Virus record (IMG/VR): IMGVR_UViG_3300044825_000404
Location: 1 to 52,032 of that record
Origin: a virus
Strand: one strand, 5' to 3'
DNA: 52,032 nucleotides
Shown: in pieces, positions 1-9,074 of the stretch
How the letters are laid out: each line of letters opens with the position of its first letter
Position numbering within the stretch: position 1 is the stretch's first letter
The notes under the pieces: generated by a model
The model's input: the letters and a program-made list of their open reading frames with translations, nothing else
The model's database searches: none
What the model was told of the DNA's origin: nothing
Program-made: the position numbers and the translations under genes

Positions 1-2449
1 GCAGCGCATCATCCCGTTGGGTCAGACGCGCCGTTTCGATGCGCTCTTTGGTCAGGTTGTCTGACGCATTGAGCGCAACATCCAGTTGCCGACGAGCGGC
101 CTTGTCTTCTGCCTCGACCTGCAGGCGTTGCTGATTGAGTTGCAGGTCACCCTGGTCACGTTGTGCCCGACGTTGCGTCTCGGCCATGGAAGTCTCCATG
201 AGCACTTGAGCCTCAGGCGGCAGTTGCGGCTTGGGAGCCATCTGTTGCATGGTCTGCATCAGTTGCTGAATCAGCGGCACGATACGGGCGAATGCCTTCT
301 CGGAGTCCTTCTTAACGTGCTGCGTGGCCACAGAGAAGACCTTGTCCAGTTCTGCGGTCAGGCGACGATCTTCGTACTCGGCTTCCGTCACCGGTTGGCC
401 ATCCCGCACCTTGGTCACATACCCGTTGGTACGGTTCAAGTACCACAGCACCATGTGCTGCTTGATGTGCTCCAGAGCCCGCGGCAGGTAGAACGAGGCC
501 ATGATCGGGTTGCTGCCGAAGGCCGGGTTCAGGGCAAAGTCCAGGTGGGTCTGAATGTGCGCCAGATGATCCTGCTGAATATAGGCAAAGGCGTGACGCC
601 CCAAGGCCATGGCCACATTCTCGTCAGCAGCGTTGAGTTCCTCAGGCTCAGGCGTGTCCTTGAGGATCTCGTTGATCCCTGGCACCTTCAACTGCTTCAG
701 GAACCGCTCTTCCACCGCCCGACGGTCGTACAGGTCGGGGTTCTCCTTGGCACGAGCCAGGACGGCCTGCATCTGGGCCATCCGCTGCGTCTCGGAGAAG
801 ATGTGCGGGTCAGAGACAGGGACAACATCCGTGTTGCGGTTGAAGTCCGTGCGCTCAATCTCTAGGTCGGCGACCACCTCACCCTTGCGCTGATCGTCTA
901 GATGCCACCGGTTCAGGCGGCCTAGGATCTTCAGCACCCGGCTCTGAGCATCATGCAGGCGGGCATGGATGGCCGAGAAGACCGCAGCACCCTGCTCGAT
1001 CAGGGCCTGGGTCGTTCCCACCGGAGCGTTGTTGTTGATGTCGGCGATCTTCTCTTCCGCCGTCGTCACCACGCCCTTGGCTGCCTTGTCCAGGAACCCC
1101 ATGAGTTCCAACAGGACTGGCGAGGGAGGATTGAACGGCATCGGCATGGCGATCTTCTTGATGTCATCAATGCCGGGGGCTGCTTCGATCTCAATCACCT
1201 GCGTCACATCAGGCTGCACGCTCTGGCCAGAGACCTTCGCGCCCTTCAACTTCAGCATCGTGGCTGAGTTGTTGATGTGAGCGGTATCGAGCAGAGCCCG
1301 CAGAGCGCCCGTCAGGGCTGCGGACAGACCACCGATCAGGTGGGGAAGGCCGATAGCGTAAGCCCCGCGCCAGGGGATGAACTTGAACTCGACCACCCAG
1401 TCGAGTTTGGTCATCGTCTCGTCGCCATCCTCCCAGTTACGGTACAGACCAACGATCTCGTTTTCGAGTTCGTCGATCATCAGGATGTAGGGAGCCATCG
1501 CGCCCTTGGAGCGGCTGTCGCCCTCCAGTTCGAGCCATGTGTAGATGTGATAGACGTTCCGCAGGCCGTCTTCGTTCTCATCCCACTTGCGGCCTTCAAT
1601 CTTGTTGTTGGCCTTCTGAGACTTGGACTCCTCAGGCTCCATCGTGGCGCGAACCAGGGAGATGTCCTTGTACATCCCAGAACGAACCCGGCGCTTGAAC
1701 TCCCACTCGGTGATCTCGTGAATCTCGGTAGCCCGTTGAGCGGTGTAGAAGTTCGTCGCAGCGAACGGCACGATCATCCGGTCGATCGGGACAAACTCAG
1801 CGCAGGGGCGCTTCTTGTCGTCGTCGTACCAGAGTTTGAGGTACTGCGAACCACCCAGAGGCAACTGGGTCAGAAGTTGCTCCTGCTCGTCGCGGAACTC
1901 TTCGATCTGCTCCGTCAACTGCCAGTTCATGTAGTCGCGCTTGCGCTCGGCCTTCTGAACCTTCTCCTCGTCCACCTCACCCATGATCTTGGTGCGGACA
2001 GGGCCGTCAGGCGGGAACAGTTCCTTGATCGCTCGGGAGGCGAAGTCCACGCAAGCCTCAGCCATCACCGGGTGAACGACCTTGGAAGCACCCATGAAGG
2101 TAGCCCCGCCAGGAGCGTCCTTGCCCATGCCGGTGCGCTTGAGACCTTCTTCGTACTGCTTGTCGCGCTCCTCACGAGCACGCTTGTCCATCTCGACAAG
2201 TTTGATGTACCGCAGAGCGATCGTTGACAGTTCGAGTTCGTCCAGTTCCTCAGCGAGGTTGGCGTAGAACTCCTCGTCCTCCTCCGGGCCTTGGGTGTCC
2301 AACTTGACAACCGCAGACCCGTCCGGGAGTTCTTCAATCTCAGCCTCTTCCTCGGGAAGTTCGACCTCCAGGCCCTCTTCGGGCACTTCGTCGGTCATGC
2401 CCTCAATGAAGCGGCCGTACTCGGGTTCGATAGGGAATTCAGTGGCCAT
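1..2449 (-). CDS. Portal protein (3' end cut by window edge)
   Basis: The reading frame starts at the ATG at 2449 and stays open to the left edge (816 codons visible), so the C-terminus is missing. Portal proteins form the dodecameric ring through which DNA is packaged and ejected. The call rests on overall similarity to large podovirus-type portals: an acidic N-terminus (residues 20-65), the segment VMAEACVDFASRAIKELFPP (128-147), a middle part rich in WDE..GL.NVYH-type strands, and a long helical Q/E-rich C-terminus. Position downstream of terS and terL on the same strand is the standard packaging order. The start is preceded by GAAAGTAAATC, a weak ribosome site. The long open frames on the opposite strand here are mirror images of this gene's codons. 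I am sure it is coding and fairly sure it is portal. Confidence 0.85.
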   Translation of the reverse strand, partial: MATEFPIEPEYGRFIEGMTDEVPEEGLEVELPEEEAEIEELPDGSAVVKLDTQGPEEDEEFYANLAEELDELELSTIALRYIKLVEMDKRAREERDKQYEEGLKRTGMGKDAPGGATFMGASKVVHPVMAEACVDFASRAIKELFPPDGPVRTKIMGEVDEEKVQKAERKRDYMNWQLTEQIEEFRDEQEQLLTQLPLGGSQYLKLWYDDDKKRPCAEFVPIDRMIVPFAATNFYTAQRATEIHEITEWEFKRRVRSGMYKDISLVRATMEPEESKSQKANNKIEGRKWDENEDGLRNVYHIYTWLELEGDSRSKGAMAPYILMIDELENEIVGLYRNWEDGDETMTKLDWVVEFKFIPWRGAYAIGLPHLIGGLSAALTGALRALLDTAHINNSATMLKLKGAKVSGQSVQPDVTQVIEIEAAPGIDDIKKIAMPMPFNPPSPVLLELMGFLDKAAKGVVTTAEEKIADINNNAPVGTTQALIEQGAAVFSAIHARLHDAQSRVLKILGRLNRWHLDDQRKGEVVADLEIERTDFNRNTDVVPVSDPHIFSETQRMAQMQAVLARAKENPDLYDRRAVEERFLKQLKVPGINEILKDTPEPEELNAADENVAMALGRHAFAYIQQDHLAHIQTHLDFALNPAFGSNPIMASFYLPRALEHIKQHMVLWYLNRTNGYVTKVRDGQPVTEAEYEDRRLTAELDKVFSVATQHVKKDSEKAFARIVPLIQQLMQTMQQMAPKPQLPPEAQVLMETSMAETQRRAQRDQGDLQLNQQRLQVEAEDKAARRQLDVALNASDNLTKERIETARLTQRDDAL

Positions 2450-2452
2450 GAT

Positions 2453-5400
2453 TTACTTTCTCTTCTGGACAGCCAGTCGCATGGCGTCGAGGTTGTCGGT
2501 GAACTTCACCCGCCCGCCCTTGGCCATCTCGACATTACCTTTGATGGCGCGTTGAGGAATCTCAAACTCCGACACCCCATCTTCAGTCTGCGACCTCACG
2601 CGGTATCCGGGCTCGTAGGGCGTGCGCTTGGCTTTGCCTGTCTCCGGGTCTTTGATCTGCTTCATGCCGCCACCGCTTGTGTCGTACATGATTTGATTGC
2701 CAACTCGGGTGCGGAACAGTATCTCGTAGGGAGCCTTGTTCTTGCGGGCACTGTCCTCAGTGAAGACACGCTGCCCCTTGTCGTACTTGTAGTCAAAGCC
2801 TTCCATCATCTTGCGGGTGGCTTCGGCTTCTGCCTGGATGCGGTCGCGCAGTGAGGTGTGGAAGTCCTGCAGCGTGGTCAAGTCCTTGGCGGCGGTCACC
2901 GGGGCTTTCATCCCTGCATCTTCCGCAGCCTTGGTGATGGCGTTTGCAGCGGCTCGTCTGATAGCGCCACCTGCCTGCTTCTTGACCGCCCCGCCATTCT
3001 TCTTGCCCAGAATGACGCGATCTAGGCGGCGCTTGTACTCGCCCAGTTCATCCAGGTACTGCTGATCCACGATCTGGTGCGGGAACACCTTCTGGATCGT
3101 GCCGGTGAAGTCCTGCGGGCGTTGCGTCCTCATGATGTGTTGAGTGGCATCAGGGAAGGACAGCACGAAGGGCGTCAGAGCCTCCTGGTGGCCAAGATAG
3201 CGGCCGCGGATGCCCTTGCTGTAGGTCTCGTGAGCAGCGTCGTCTGTCAGTTTTGCCCCAGGCACCAACTCGCCAATAGAGTGGCCAGTTAGGTTGACCT
3301 CCATGTTCCGCAGGTCAGGACTGGTGATGGCCCACTCAATATCCAGGCCGTTGGGCATATTCGTGGCCTGAGTGAGTTCGGGCGTCTTCATGCGGCTCAA
3401 GAACCACTTCCGCAACTCTGGGTTCTTCTTCATCTCCGCCAGAGCACCCGCAGGGTCTGCAATACCGGGCCACTCCGGGAATGAGATCTGCACCCGCTCA
3501 CCGGTCTTGGGGTTCTTCTTCTCATACCCCGCGGCAATGACCGTGTCGAACAAGTTCATGTCATTGCGGCTCATCTTGCTGTAATCGATAGCCCGCAGGG
3601 AGGCGTCGGCAAAATGCTGCGCGAAGTTGTTGGCCACGCGGCCCATAGCAAGGTGCTGACCCAACACCCGATTGGGCTCGAACAGGTTGGCCACCTCGGT
3701 GACCTTGTTCTGCACCATCTGAGCAGGGCCTTCGTTGGATGCCCAGAACAGCGGGTTCTTCATGTCCAACTTGCCAAGACCGTAACGAGAGCCGCCCTGC
3801 TGCAGGGCCCCGATAGGCTCACCACCAAGGGTCTTCAGATATGTATCGGCCAGGGTGTAGTCGCCAGGGAAGGCGACATTGATGTCCCCGATCTGGGGCT
3901 GCACTACCTGAGACTCGGGCACTTTCTTGGCGGCTTCGAGTTCGTACTCAATGCGCTTGATCCGCTCGTTCTCCTTGCGGGAGCGTCCGGCAAGGTTCTT
4001 CGTGTCCCCAGGCTTGCCGCTTGTAACGTGCTCACCGAGCATCTGACGGCCAACACGCTCCGCATGGGCGGCAATCTCTTCCTTGGACTTGGCAGGAGCC
4101 CGCGGCAGGATCAGCGGCAGGGATCGCTCGGCCTCTTCCTTGGCAGCCTTTACCGCCTTCGCCCCCTTTGCCCCCTTGACCAGGGCTGCAGGCGCGGCAG
4201 CAAGAGCCCAGGGGCCGGGAGTGTTGGACATGGCGGTGACGTTTGCGTACACCTCGCGCTCGGCTTTCGTGGCGTCTTCCGGCAGATCCATGCCGAAGAT
4301 GGCCCGCATCCCTGCGCCTCGAACGCCACCGCCTACCAGTTTGGAGCCGATAGAACGCTCTTGGCCTACAGCCCCGCCAGTGGCCAACTCCAGGCGCATC
4401 GTGTCAGGGTTGTCGGAGATGCGGACGGAGCCGCCCTTCTTGTAGCCGTACCGACTCTGGTCTTTCAACTTCTTGAACCAAGCATCTTGTATTTCTTGCG
4501 GCATCTCATTTTCTTGAGCCATCCGCTTAAAGTCATCTATTGTGTAGAAGCCCGGCGCAATTTCTTTAGAGAACCCTGGGAGTCTTTGACCCTGAGTTAC
4601 CTTAAATAACCCAGTGTTTTGCATATCCCGCACATCCGACCACTGACCACTCTTCACAAAGTCCTGCACGAACGGCAGGTAATCTTCCTTGGGGGCTCGG
4701 TTTTGTTTGCCTTTGATCTGGGTGATTTCAAAGGGAATTTCTGGCTCAGGAATACCTTCTTTGGATCGCCACCATTGTGCAAAGGTTAGATTCGGGTCAA
4801 CAGTTCCTGCCTTGTTTCCCTCAAGCCACTCTTCCTGAAGCCTGTAGTAATCCGCTTCGCTTGGGCGTTGATCGCCGATAAATCCTTGCCTCGCTTGAGG
4901 ACGAGCAATCTCTATCGTTACATGAGGCGAACCCTTGGAGTCAACCAAAGAGTAAACCTTAGCCCGACCGCTCTTGATACCCTCCCATCCGCCATGGCCG
5001 TAGTAAAGAGACCCCGCTTCACCTGACCCCTCAGTCCAGTCAGGATGGCCCGGAGGCGGCTCGTAGCCCCGCACAGAGTGCCCCATGGAATCGGACTCAG
5101 CAGAGAAGGCTCCGGGCTTGTTCAGTTCAATCCACCGGTAGCCCTGCGGGTACTCCTTGTAGACCGGCAGACCTTCACGAGCAGCGGCAGTAGCCTTGGC
5201 GGCCTTTTCTGCCATCTCTTGGTCGTACTGATGAGCACGGCGTACTGCCTGCTCCATGGACATCTTTTCCAGTTGCTCAGGACGGATGCGGCCGGTGGCA
5301 AGGTCTTCCTTCAGGACATCGATCAGGTGGTCGAAGCCAAGTTCACGAGCATCAAGAGCAGCCCCCGCCTCGTAAACAGGGGCATCTTCTGGCAACTTTT

Positions 5401-6475
5401 GAAGCCAAGGGTTGCGGTTCAAAGTTTGTTCAGCCCCCAAGTAATCACCCGCCTTATTTGGGATGATTGCTCTATCTGTTGCTCTCTCCCAATTTTGGCC
5501 AAGGGCTGTTTCTGCATAACCAACGGCAGGAAACCCGGCTTCCGCCCGCCTTTGCGCCACGCTGAATTCTGTTGACGGAACTCGATCTCGCAACCTCGCA
5601 AGATGGGTAATCCCTTGATCCGCTAGTTTTCGTACCGGATCTTCCGGGGTGCCCATCTCGTTCTTGATGTAGCGGTTGAGTTTCTTGTCAATCCAGTTGT
5701 CGATCGCAGCCCGCTGCTTCTCTTCGTTCAAATGCCGCTCAACCGTTGCTCTACTTTCTGGCGGCAACGAAGGGTCATTCAGCAACTGCTCGTGCCGAGG
5801 TATCCGTTGGGCAGGCGTTTCTCCGGCAGTCGTCTCACTTTTTAGCGGAGCAAGTTCGCTCTCCACATCTCCGGCAAACCAGTTGCCACCCTTCATCTTG
5901 ATGGCCCCGCGCTGGGACTCAAACCGAGATGCAGGCGTCAGGGCTTCTGACAGGATGTCTCCGGCAACACGAGGAGCAGCCATGGCGGCCCTGCCTACAG
6001 CCTTGCCTGCAGCAACAGCAGCCTTCCCGCTTCCCGGCACGCCGATGAAGTTCAAGGGGTCGCCCAGAACATTGACGGCCGTCGCAGCAGCAGGGGAGCC
6101 GGTGGCCTGCAGGGTCTTCTCGCCCAGGTACTCAGCAGGAGCGCCCAACTTCTCCATCACCTGCCCGGTACGCTCCAGGGCCTGCATACCCTGCTCCGTG
6201 CGGGGCATATAAGTTAGAGCACCCTGGACATTCTCGACGGTCTCAGCAGCCTTGTTGACGCTAGGCGTGCGGCCACGGGTCGGGATCATCTGAGCCATCC
6301 CGGCCAGTCCGGCAGGCACAGAGGCGGCAATACCTGAGCCCACGGTCAGGGCGGCCTCAAGTTTCTTCAGGCGGTCAGCATCAAGAAGTCGGGCAATCCG
6401 CGGGGACTGCGGTTGTTGGGTGGGGGCTTCTTGCCCCTGCACCATGTCTGCCAGTTGTCGCCCAAAGTCGGCCAT
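2453..6475 (-). CDS. Large multidomain (polyvalent-type) phage protein with PcfJ-like segment
   Basis: This 1340-aa protein lies between terL and portal. Residues 1-200 carry Ala/Gly-rich hydrophobic stretches. Around residues 455-600 is a segment like PcfJ-family proteins (SDSMGHSVRGY, then SGRAKVYSLVDSKGSPHVTI, then IKGKQNRAPKEDYLPFVQDF), known from polyvalent proteins of phages and conjugative elements. A second conserved block (about 870-1000) contains LKTLGGEPIGALQQGG and NEGPAQMVQNKV. A tail-like motif occurs twice: KKGGSVRISDNPDTMRL near 685 and AKGGRVKFTDNLDAMRL at the extreme C-terminus, as if two proteins were fused. The DNA for residues about 260-665 (4480-5690) is visibly AT-richer than the flanks. 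Such proteins are thought to be packaged and injected to counter host defences; that is inference here. No catalytic motif is firmly recognised. Confidence 0.7.
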   Translation of the reverse strand: MADFGRQLADMVQGQEAPTQQPQSPRIARLLDADRLKKLEAALTVGSGIAASVPAGLAGMAQMIPTRGRTPSVNKAAETVENVQGALTYMPRTEQGMQALERTGQVMEKLGAPAEYLGEKTLQATGSPAAATAVNVLGDPLNFIGVPGSGKAAVAAGKAVGRAAMAAPRVAGDILSEALTPASRFESQRGAIKMKGGNWFAGDVESELAPLKSETTAGETPAQRIPRHEQLLNDPSLPPESRATVERHLNEEKQRAAIDNWIDKKLNRYIKNEMGTPEDPVRKLADQGITHLARLRDRVPSTEFSVAQRRAEAGFPAVGYAETALGQNWERATDRAIIPNKAGDYLGAEQTLNRNPWLQKLPEDAPVYEAGAALDARELGFDHLIDVLKEDLATGRIRPEQLEKMSMEQAVRRAHQYDQEMAEKAAKATAAAREGLPVYKEYPQGYRWIELNKPGAFSAESDSMGHSVRGYEPPPGHPDWTEGSGEAGSLYYGHGGWEGIKSGRAKVYSLVDSKGSPHVTIEIARPQARQGFIGDQRPSEADYYRLQEEWLEGNKAGTVDPNLTFAQWWRSKEGIPEPEIPFEITQIKGKQNRAPKEDYLPFVQDFVKSGQWSDVRDMQNTGLFKVTQGQRLPGFSKEIAPGFYTIDDFKRMAQENEMPQEIQDAWFKKLKDQSRYGYKKGGSVRISDNPDTMRLELATGGAVGQERSIGSKLVGGGVRGAGMRAIFGMDLPEDATKAEREVYANVTAMSNTPGPWALAAAPAALVKGAKGAKAVKAAKEEAERSLPLILPRAPAKSKEEIAAHAERVGRQMLGEHVTSGKPGDTKNLAGRSRKENERIKRIEYELEAAKKVPESQVVQPQIGDINVAFPGDYTLADTYLKTLGGEPIGALQQGGSRYGLGKLDMKNPLFWASNEGPAQMVQNKVTEVANLFEPNRVLGQHLAMGRVANNFAQHFADASLRAIDYSKMSRNDMNLFDTVIAAGYEKKNPKTGERVQISFPEWPGIADPAGALAEMKKNPELRKWFLSRMKTPELTQATNMPNGLDIEWAITSPDLRNMEVNLTGHSIGELVPGAKLTDDAAHETYSKGIRGRYLGHQEALTPFVLSFPDATQHIMRTQRPQDFTGTIQKVFPHQIVDQQYLDELGEYKRRLDRVILGKKNGGAVKKQAGGAIRRAAANAITKAAEDAGMKAPVTAAKDLTTLQDFHTSLRDRIQAEAEATRKMMEGFDYKYDKGQRVFTEDSARKNKAPYEILFRTRVGNQIMYDTSGGGMKQIKDPETGKAKRTPYEPGYRVRSQTEDGVSEFEIPQRAIKGNVEMAKGGRVKFTDNLDAMRLAVQKRK

Positions 6476-6478
6476 GGC

Positions 6479-6703
6479 TCATCCTCGCTCGGAGTTTCGG
6501 GGATTATGCCCACGAGCCTTTTGGGCGTCTATTCTCGCAACGACCCAATTTGTCAATAGCGCCTTGAGTTTGGAGTAATCGACTACCGCCCCAGGCTTGG
6601 CCACGATCTCGAACCGGTTCTCGCACTGGGTCACCTTCACGGTTACCTCAAATGACGGTATTTCAGGTGAGGGCAGGCGCTCGACGATCAGGTCAGATTG
6701 CAT
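6479..6703 (-). CDS. Small conserved phage protein, unknown function
   Basis: A 74-aa protein whose start overlaps the 3' end of terL by 11 bases, and whose stop sits 4 bases before the next start, so it is co-transcribed with the packaging genes. The sequence is an alternating hydrophilic/hydrophobic N-terminal half (FEVTVKVTQCENRFEIVAK), probably a small beta-sheet, followed by a helix and a basic tail. There is no recognisable motif. The tight packing and same-strand context are the main reasons to accept it as a gene. Confidence 0.6.
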   Translation of the reverse strand: MQSDLIVERLPSPEIPSFEVTVKVTQCENRFEIVAKPGAVVDYSKLKALLTNWVVARIDAQKARGHNPRNSERG

Positions 6704-8105
6704 ACGGGTTCTCCCTTTTCCTCACGCCCGCGTCGATGTAGTCGTCCTCGTCCAGTTCATCCGGCGGAGGGTCGATGTTCAGGAACCCGGCATCCCGCAG
6801 GTAACGCAGAGCCTGGGACATGGCGTCGCAGAAGTCGTCGTGGTCGGTGTTGGGGAAAGAACACACCTGGGAGACCATGCCCTCCGCCCAGTCGCGGACA
6901 TAGCCCTTGCGGTTCATGGACTCCGGCACCCAGACCCGTCCTGCCCGGATGATGTTGGCCACGATGGACAGGCGCTGCACCTTGTCCGCCCTGCCGGGGT
7001 TGTAGGCCCTGACAGGGATGTGGGCCCGCTGCAGGTCTTGAATCAGGGAGATGCCCGCGGCCTTGTCCTCCACCAGGACGAGATCCACCCGCTTCCTGTC
7101 CTTGCCTTCACCGAAGACGGTCTCGTACTCCTCGATGACCTTTGGTCGGAGATCGGGATACTGCAGGCGGTCCTGCCAACAGTCGATCACCAGGACGCTT
7201 CCAGGGCCGTCCTCCTGGCGGAAGACCCCGAAGGTGATGGAGGCCGTCGGATCGTTCTGGGCCTTCTCGGTGAAGGCGCAGTCGTAGGACTGGATGACGA
7301 AGTCCAACTTGGGGATTGGCTTGTTCGCGGGCCAAAGGCGGAACCAGTCCCTGCTGACGATACCGCCCTCCTCCGGGTCGATGATCTCAGCGTAGATTTC
7401 CTGGCGGCCGAGTTTGGTGCCCTCGTACTGCAGGATCTGCTTCTGGAAGGACGGCGCTAGGTTGTCCAGGTTGGAGTAAGTGCTTGCTGTCGTGACATGG
7501 ACATCATCACCGTCACGGCCAATGAGGTCGACGATCAAGTCCTTGGGCTTGGGAGTCGTGGTGGCCAGGATGCGCGTCTTCTTGCCCAGGCGCACAGAGA
7601 ACATGATCTGATCCCAGGCGTCCTGCAGGTAGTCCCAGGCGGCCAACTCGTCGCACCATGCGCCGTGCCACTGGCCACCGCGGAAGCGTTCAGGCTCCGA
7701 GGCGGGGATGCCCTTGATCAGGGAGCCGTTGGTGAGTTTGATCTCGTGGTACGCCCGGTTGTAGTCCGCCACCAGGACTTGAGGGATCACGGAGATCAGC
7801 CCTGAGTCGCCCTCGAAGCAGGTAGCCCGAACGTCCGCTGAGGTAGGCGCGGCCACGAGCCACCGGGTTCCAGGTTGCTCCCAGGCCCAGTAGCCTATCT
7901 GCTCTGCTGCTGTACGGGTCTTGCCTGCTCCGCGGCCTGCCAGGAGGAGCCAGATGCTCCAGTCGCCCTCAGGGACGATCTGGTGCTTGTGAGCCTTAGT
8001 GAGCCATCCCGCCCTCCAAGCGAAGGCGGCTTGTCTGTCAGCCGGGAGGCGCTTGAACTTCTCCCGGATCTCCTGATCCTTCAGGACGGCGACGAGTTCA
8101 TCCAC
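6693..8105 (-). CDS. terL: Terminase large subunit
   Basis: The ATP-driven DNA packaging motor and headful/cos nuclease. The 470-aa length is normal. The ATPase domain shows Walker A LAGRGAGKT (residues 55-63), Walker B GAWCDE with the catalytic acidic pair at 152-153, and the coupling motif ATTTPKP (181-187). The C-terminal RNase H-like nuclease domain shows the acidic residues expected: SYDCAF (D275), LVLVEDKAAG (E346) and DHDDFCDAMSQ (D421-D427). It overlaps the upstream terS by 8 bases and the downstream small gene by 11, which indicates translational coupling. All motor and nuclease residues look intact. Confidence 0.96.
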   Translation of the reverse strand: MDELVAVLKDQEIREKFKRLPADRQAAFAWRAGWLTKAHKHQIVPEGDWSIWLLLAGRGAGKTRTAAEQIGYWAWEQPGTRWLVAAPTSADVRATCFEGDSGLISVIPQVLVADYNRAYHEIKLTNGSLIKGIPASEPERFRGGQWHGAWCDELAAWDYLQDAWDQIMFSVRLGKKTRILATTTPKPKDLIVDLIGRDGDDVHVTTASTYSNLDNLAPSFQKQILQYEGTKLGRQEIYAEIIDPEEGGIVSRDWFRLWPANKPIPKLDFVIQSYDCAFTEKAQNDPTASITFGVFRQEDGPGSVLVIDCWQDRLQYPDLRPKVIEEYETVFGEGKDRKRVDLVLVEDKAAGISLIQDLQRAHIPVRAYNPGRADKVQRLSIVANIIRAGRVWVPESMNRKGYVRDWAEGMVSQVCSFPNTDHDDFCDAMSQALRYLRDAGFLNIDPPPDELDEDDYIDAGVRKRENPYAI

Positions 8106-8673
8106 GGCGGGACTGCTCGATGCCCTTCAGTACCGTATCGAAGATGGAGATGTCTGCTTCCACCTTCAGGGGGTTCTCAGCATCCCCACCCACCTGGACC
8201 TTGTCCCCGTACTTCTTTGGATTCCACTTGGCCAGGAGTTTCAGCCGGGTCTCGATCTGGAGTTTGCGGTGGCCCAACATATCCTCGACCGTCGTGGCCG
8301 TGCCTTGGTCGGTCATGACCTGCTTCTGGCCGAAGACCGGCGTGTCAGCGATCAGGAGTGCTTCCTCAGCCAAAGCCTCGAATCCCTGCTCCCGTGCGTG
8401 CGCGATGCGTTCGGAAAGATTCTCGTCGCGGGCCATCCACTCATACACCGCAGTCCAGGCGGGCATATGGTCATCCCGGCAGATCTGTCTCAGTGGTTCT
8501 CCGTTACTGAGTCTTTGGCAGATCTCTGCTGCCAGTTCAGGGGTGTACTTGGAGGGGCGGCCGATCTTCTTCTTTGGCGGCTCTTGGGGCGTTTCCGCGG
8601 CCTGGGTGGTATCTACCCCTTGGTCAGGGGCTTTTGAAGGCTTGGCGGCGGTTTTGGTGGCTTTCCGTGGCAT
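8098..8673 (-). CDS. terS: Terminase small subunit
   Basis: The 191-aa DNA-recognition partner of the terminase. After a basic, low-complexity N-terminus (residues 1-36) comes GRPSKYTPELAAEICQRLSN and a helix-turn-helix-like region to about 75, then a helical segment (ERIAHAREQGFEALAEEAL) typical of the oligomerisation core, and an acidic-to-basic tail. It is the first gene after a roughly 270-base non-coding gap containing a promoter and a structured leader, so it heads the packaging/late operon. The ribosome site is weak (GAAAGTACGAG before the ATG). Overlap with terL supports pairing of the two subunits. Confidence 0.9.
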   Translation of the reverse strand: MPRKATKTAAKPSKAPDQGVDTTQAAETPQEPPKKKIGRPSKYTPELAAEICQRLSNGEPLRQICRDDHMPAWTAVYEWMARDENLSERIAHAREQGFEALAEEALLIADTPVFGQKQVMTDQGTATTVEDMLGHRKLQIETRLKLLAKWNPKKYGDKVQVGGDAENPLKVEADISIFDTVLKGIEQSRRG

Positions 8674-8905
8674 CTCGTACTTTCAGAGACATTGGACTGC
8701 CGGGGAGTTTAACTCGCGGTTTAGGCTTTGGGTAGTTGGCGGCGTGAATCCAACACGCTTAACGGATACTTCCCGCGTCCAGTTTTCGCCGTGACTGTCG
8801 TTTGCGCCAACACGACTGGGGACTGCTGTTGGAACCCTAAACCTCCAACGACCGTAGGGTGATGGCCTGCAATCCCCATGCGTGTTGGCCCCCTCTCGGG
8901 GAGCC
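8674..8905 (-). promoter_or_regulatory. Structured untranslated leader of the terS operon; candidate packaging site
   Basis: A gene-free stretch between the predicted late start site and terS. On the transcribed (minus) strand it would begin with a strong hairpin (8887-8905, arms GGCTCCCC/GGGG-GCC). Next comes a long helix: 8806-8814 pairs with 8881-8889 over 9 bp, and after a symmetric 2x2 internal loop 8817-8822 pairs with 8873-8878 over 6 bp. Inside lies a further inverted repeat (GTTGGA/TCCAAC). A separate hairpin, GCGTG/CACGC, lies at 8742-8758. The first hairpin and the long helix share three bases. The words CAACACG/CGTGTTG recur three times. A cos or pac site next to terS is common, so terminase binding is an alternative to RNA-level control. 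Confidence 0.5.
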
Positions 8906-8908
8906 TTG

Positions 8909-8937
8909 ATTCTACTGTTAAGTGATTGATTTCACAA
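8909..8937 (-). promoter_or_regulatory. Sigma70-type promoter for the packaging/late operon
   Basis: On the minus strand a -35 box TTGTGA (8932-8937) is followed after exactly 17 bases by a -10 box TAGAAT (8909-8914), four and five matches out of six to the consensus. Transcription would start near 8902, at the foot of a stable GC-rich hairpin, and run leftward into terS about 230 bases away. The box lies just past the stop of the last early gene (8943), where a late promoter would be expected. Confidence 0.6.
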
Positions 8938-8942
8938 GCGTT

Positions 8943-9074
8943 TTACAGCCACGGGAAGTGGTAAGCCCAGTATGCTGACTCGCTTTCGCAGATCCAGTAC
9001 CACTGGCCTTGCGAGAGAAGACCCTCTGCGTCTGCGATGGCCTCATCTAATGCGATGCAGTCTTCGAGGCTCAT
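8943..9074 (-). CDS. Microprotein, 43 aa, unknown function
   Basis: Its ATG overlaps the stop of the upstream 73-aa gene in the form ATGA (positions 9071-9074) and has a good ribosome site (AGGAG, 8 bases away), both strong signs of a real coupled gene. The protein is acidic at the start (MSLEDCIALDEAIADAEGLL) and aromatic at the end (QWYWICESESAYWAYHFPWL). It is the last early gene before the late promoter. No family is recognised; small acidic, Trp/Tyr-rich phage proteins are often host-protein inhibitors, but nothing here proves that. Confidence 0.6.
   Translation of the reverse strand: MSLEDCIALDEAIADAEGLLSQGQWYWICESESAYWAYHFPWL

Noticed and set aside
86-2227. Plus-strand open frames over the first 2.2 kb
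   Set aside because: They oppose the portal gene, whose protein is recognisable and continuous to the edge.
8740-8905. tRNA or tRNA-like gene before terS
   Set aside because: GGTTCCAA-like word and stems are present, but no acceptor, D and anticodon arms can be drawn together.
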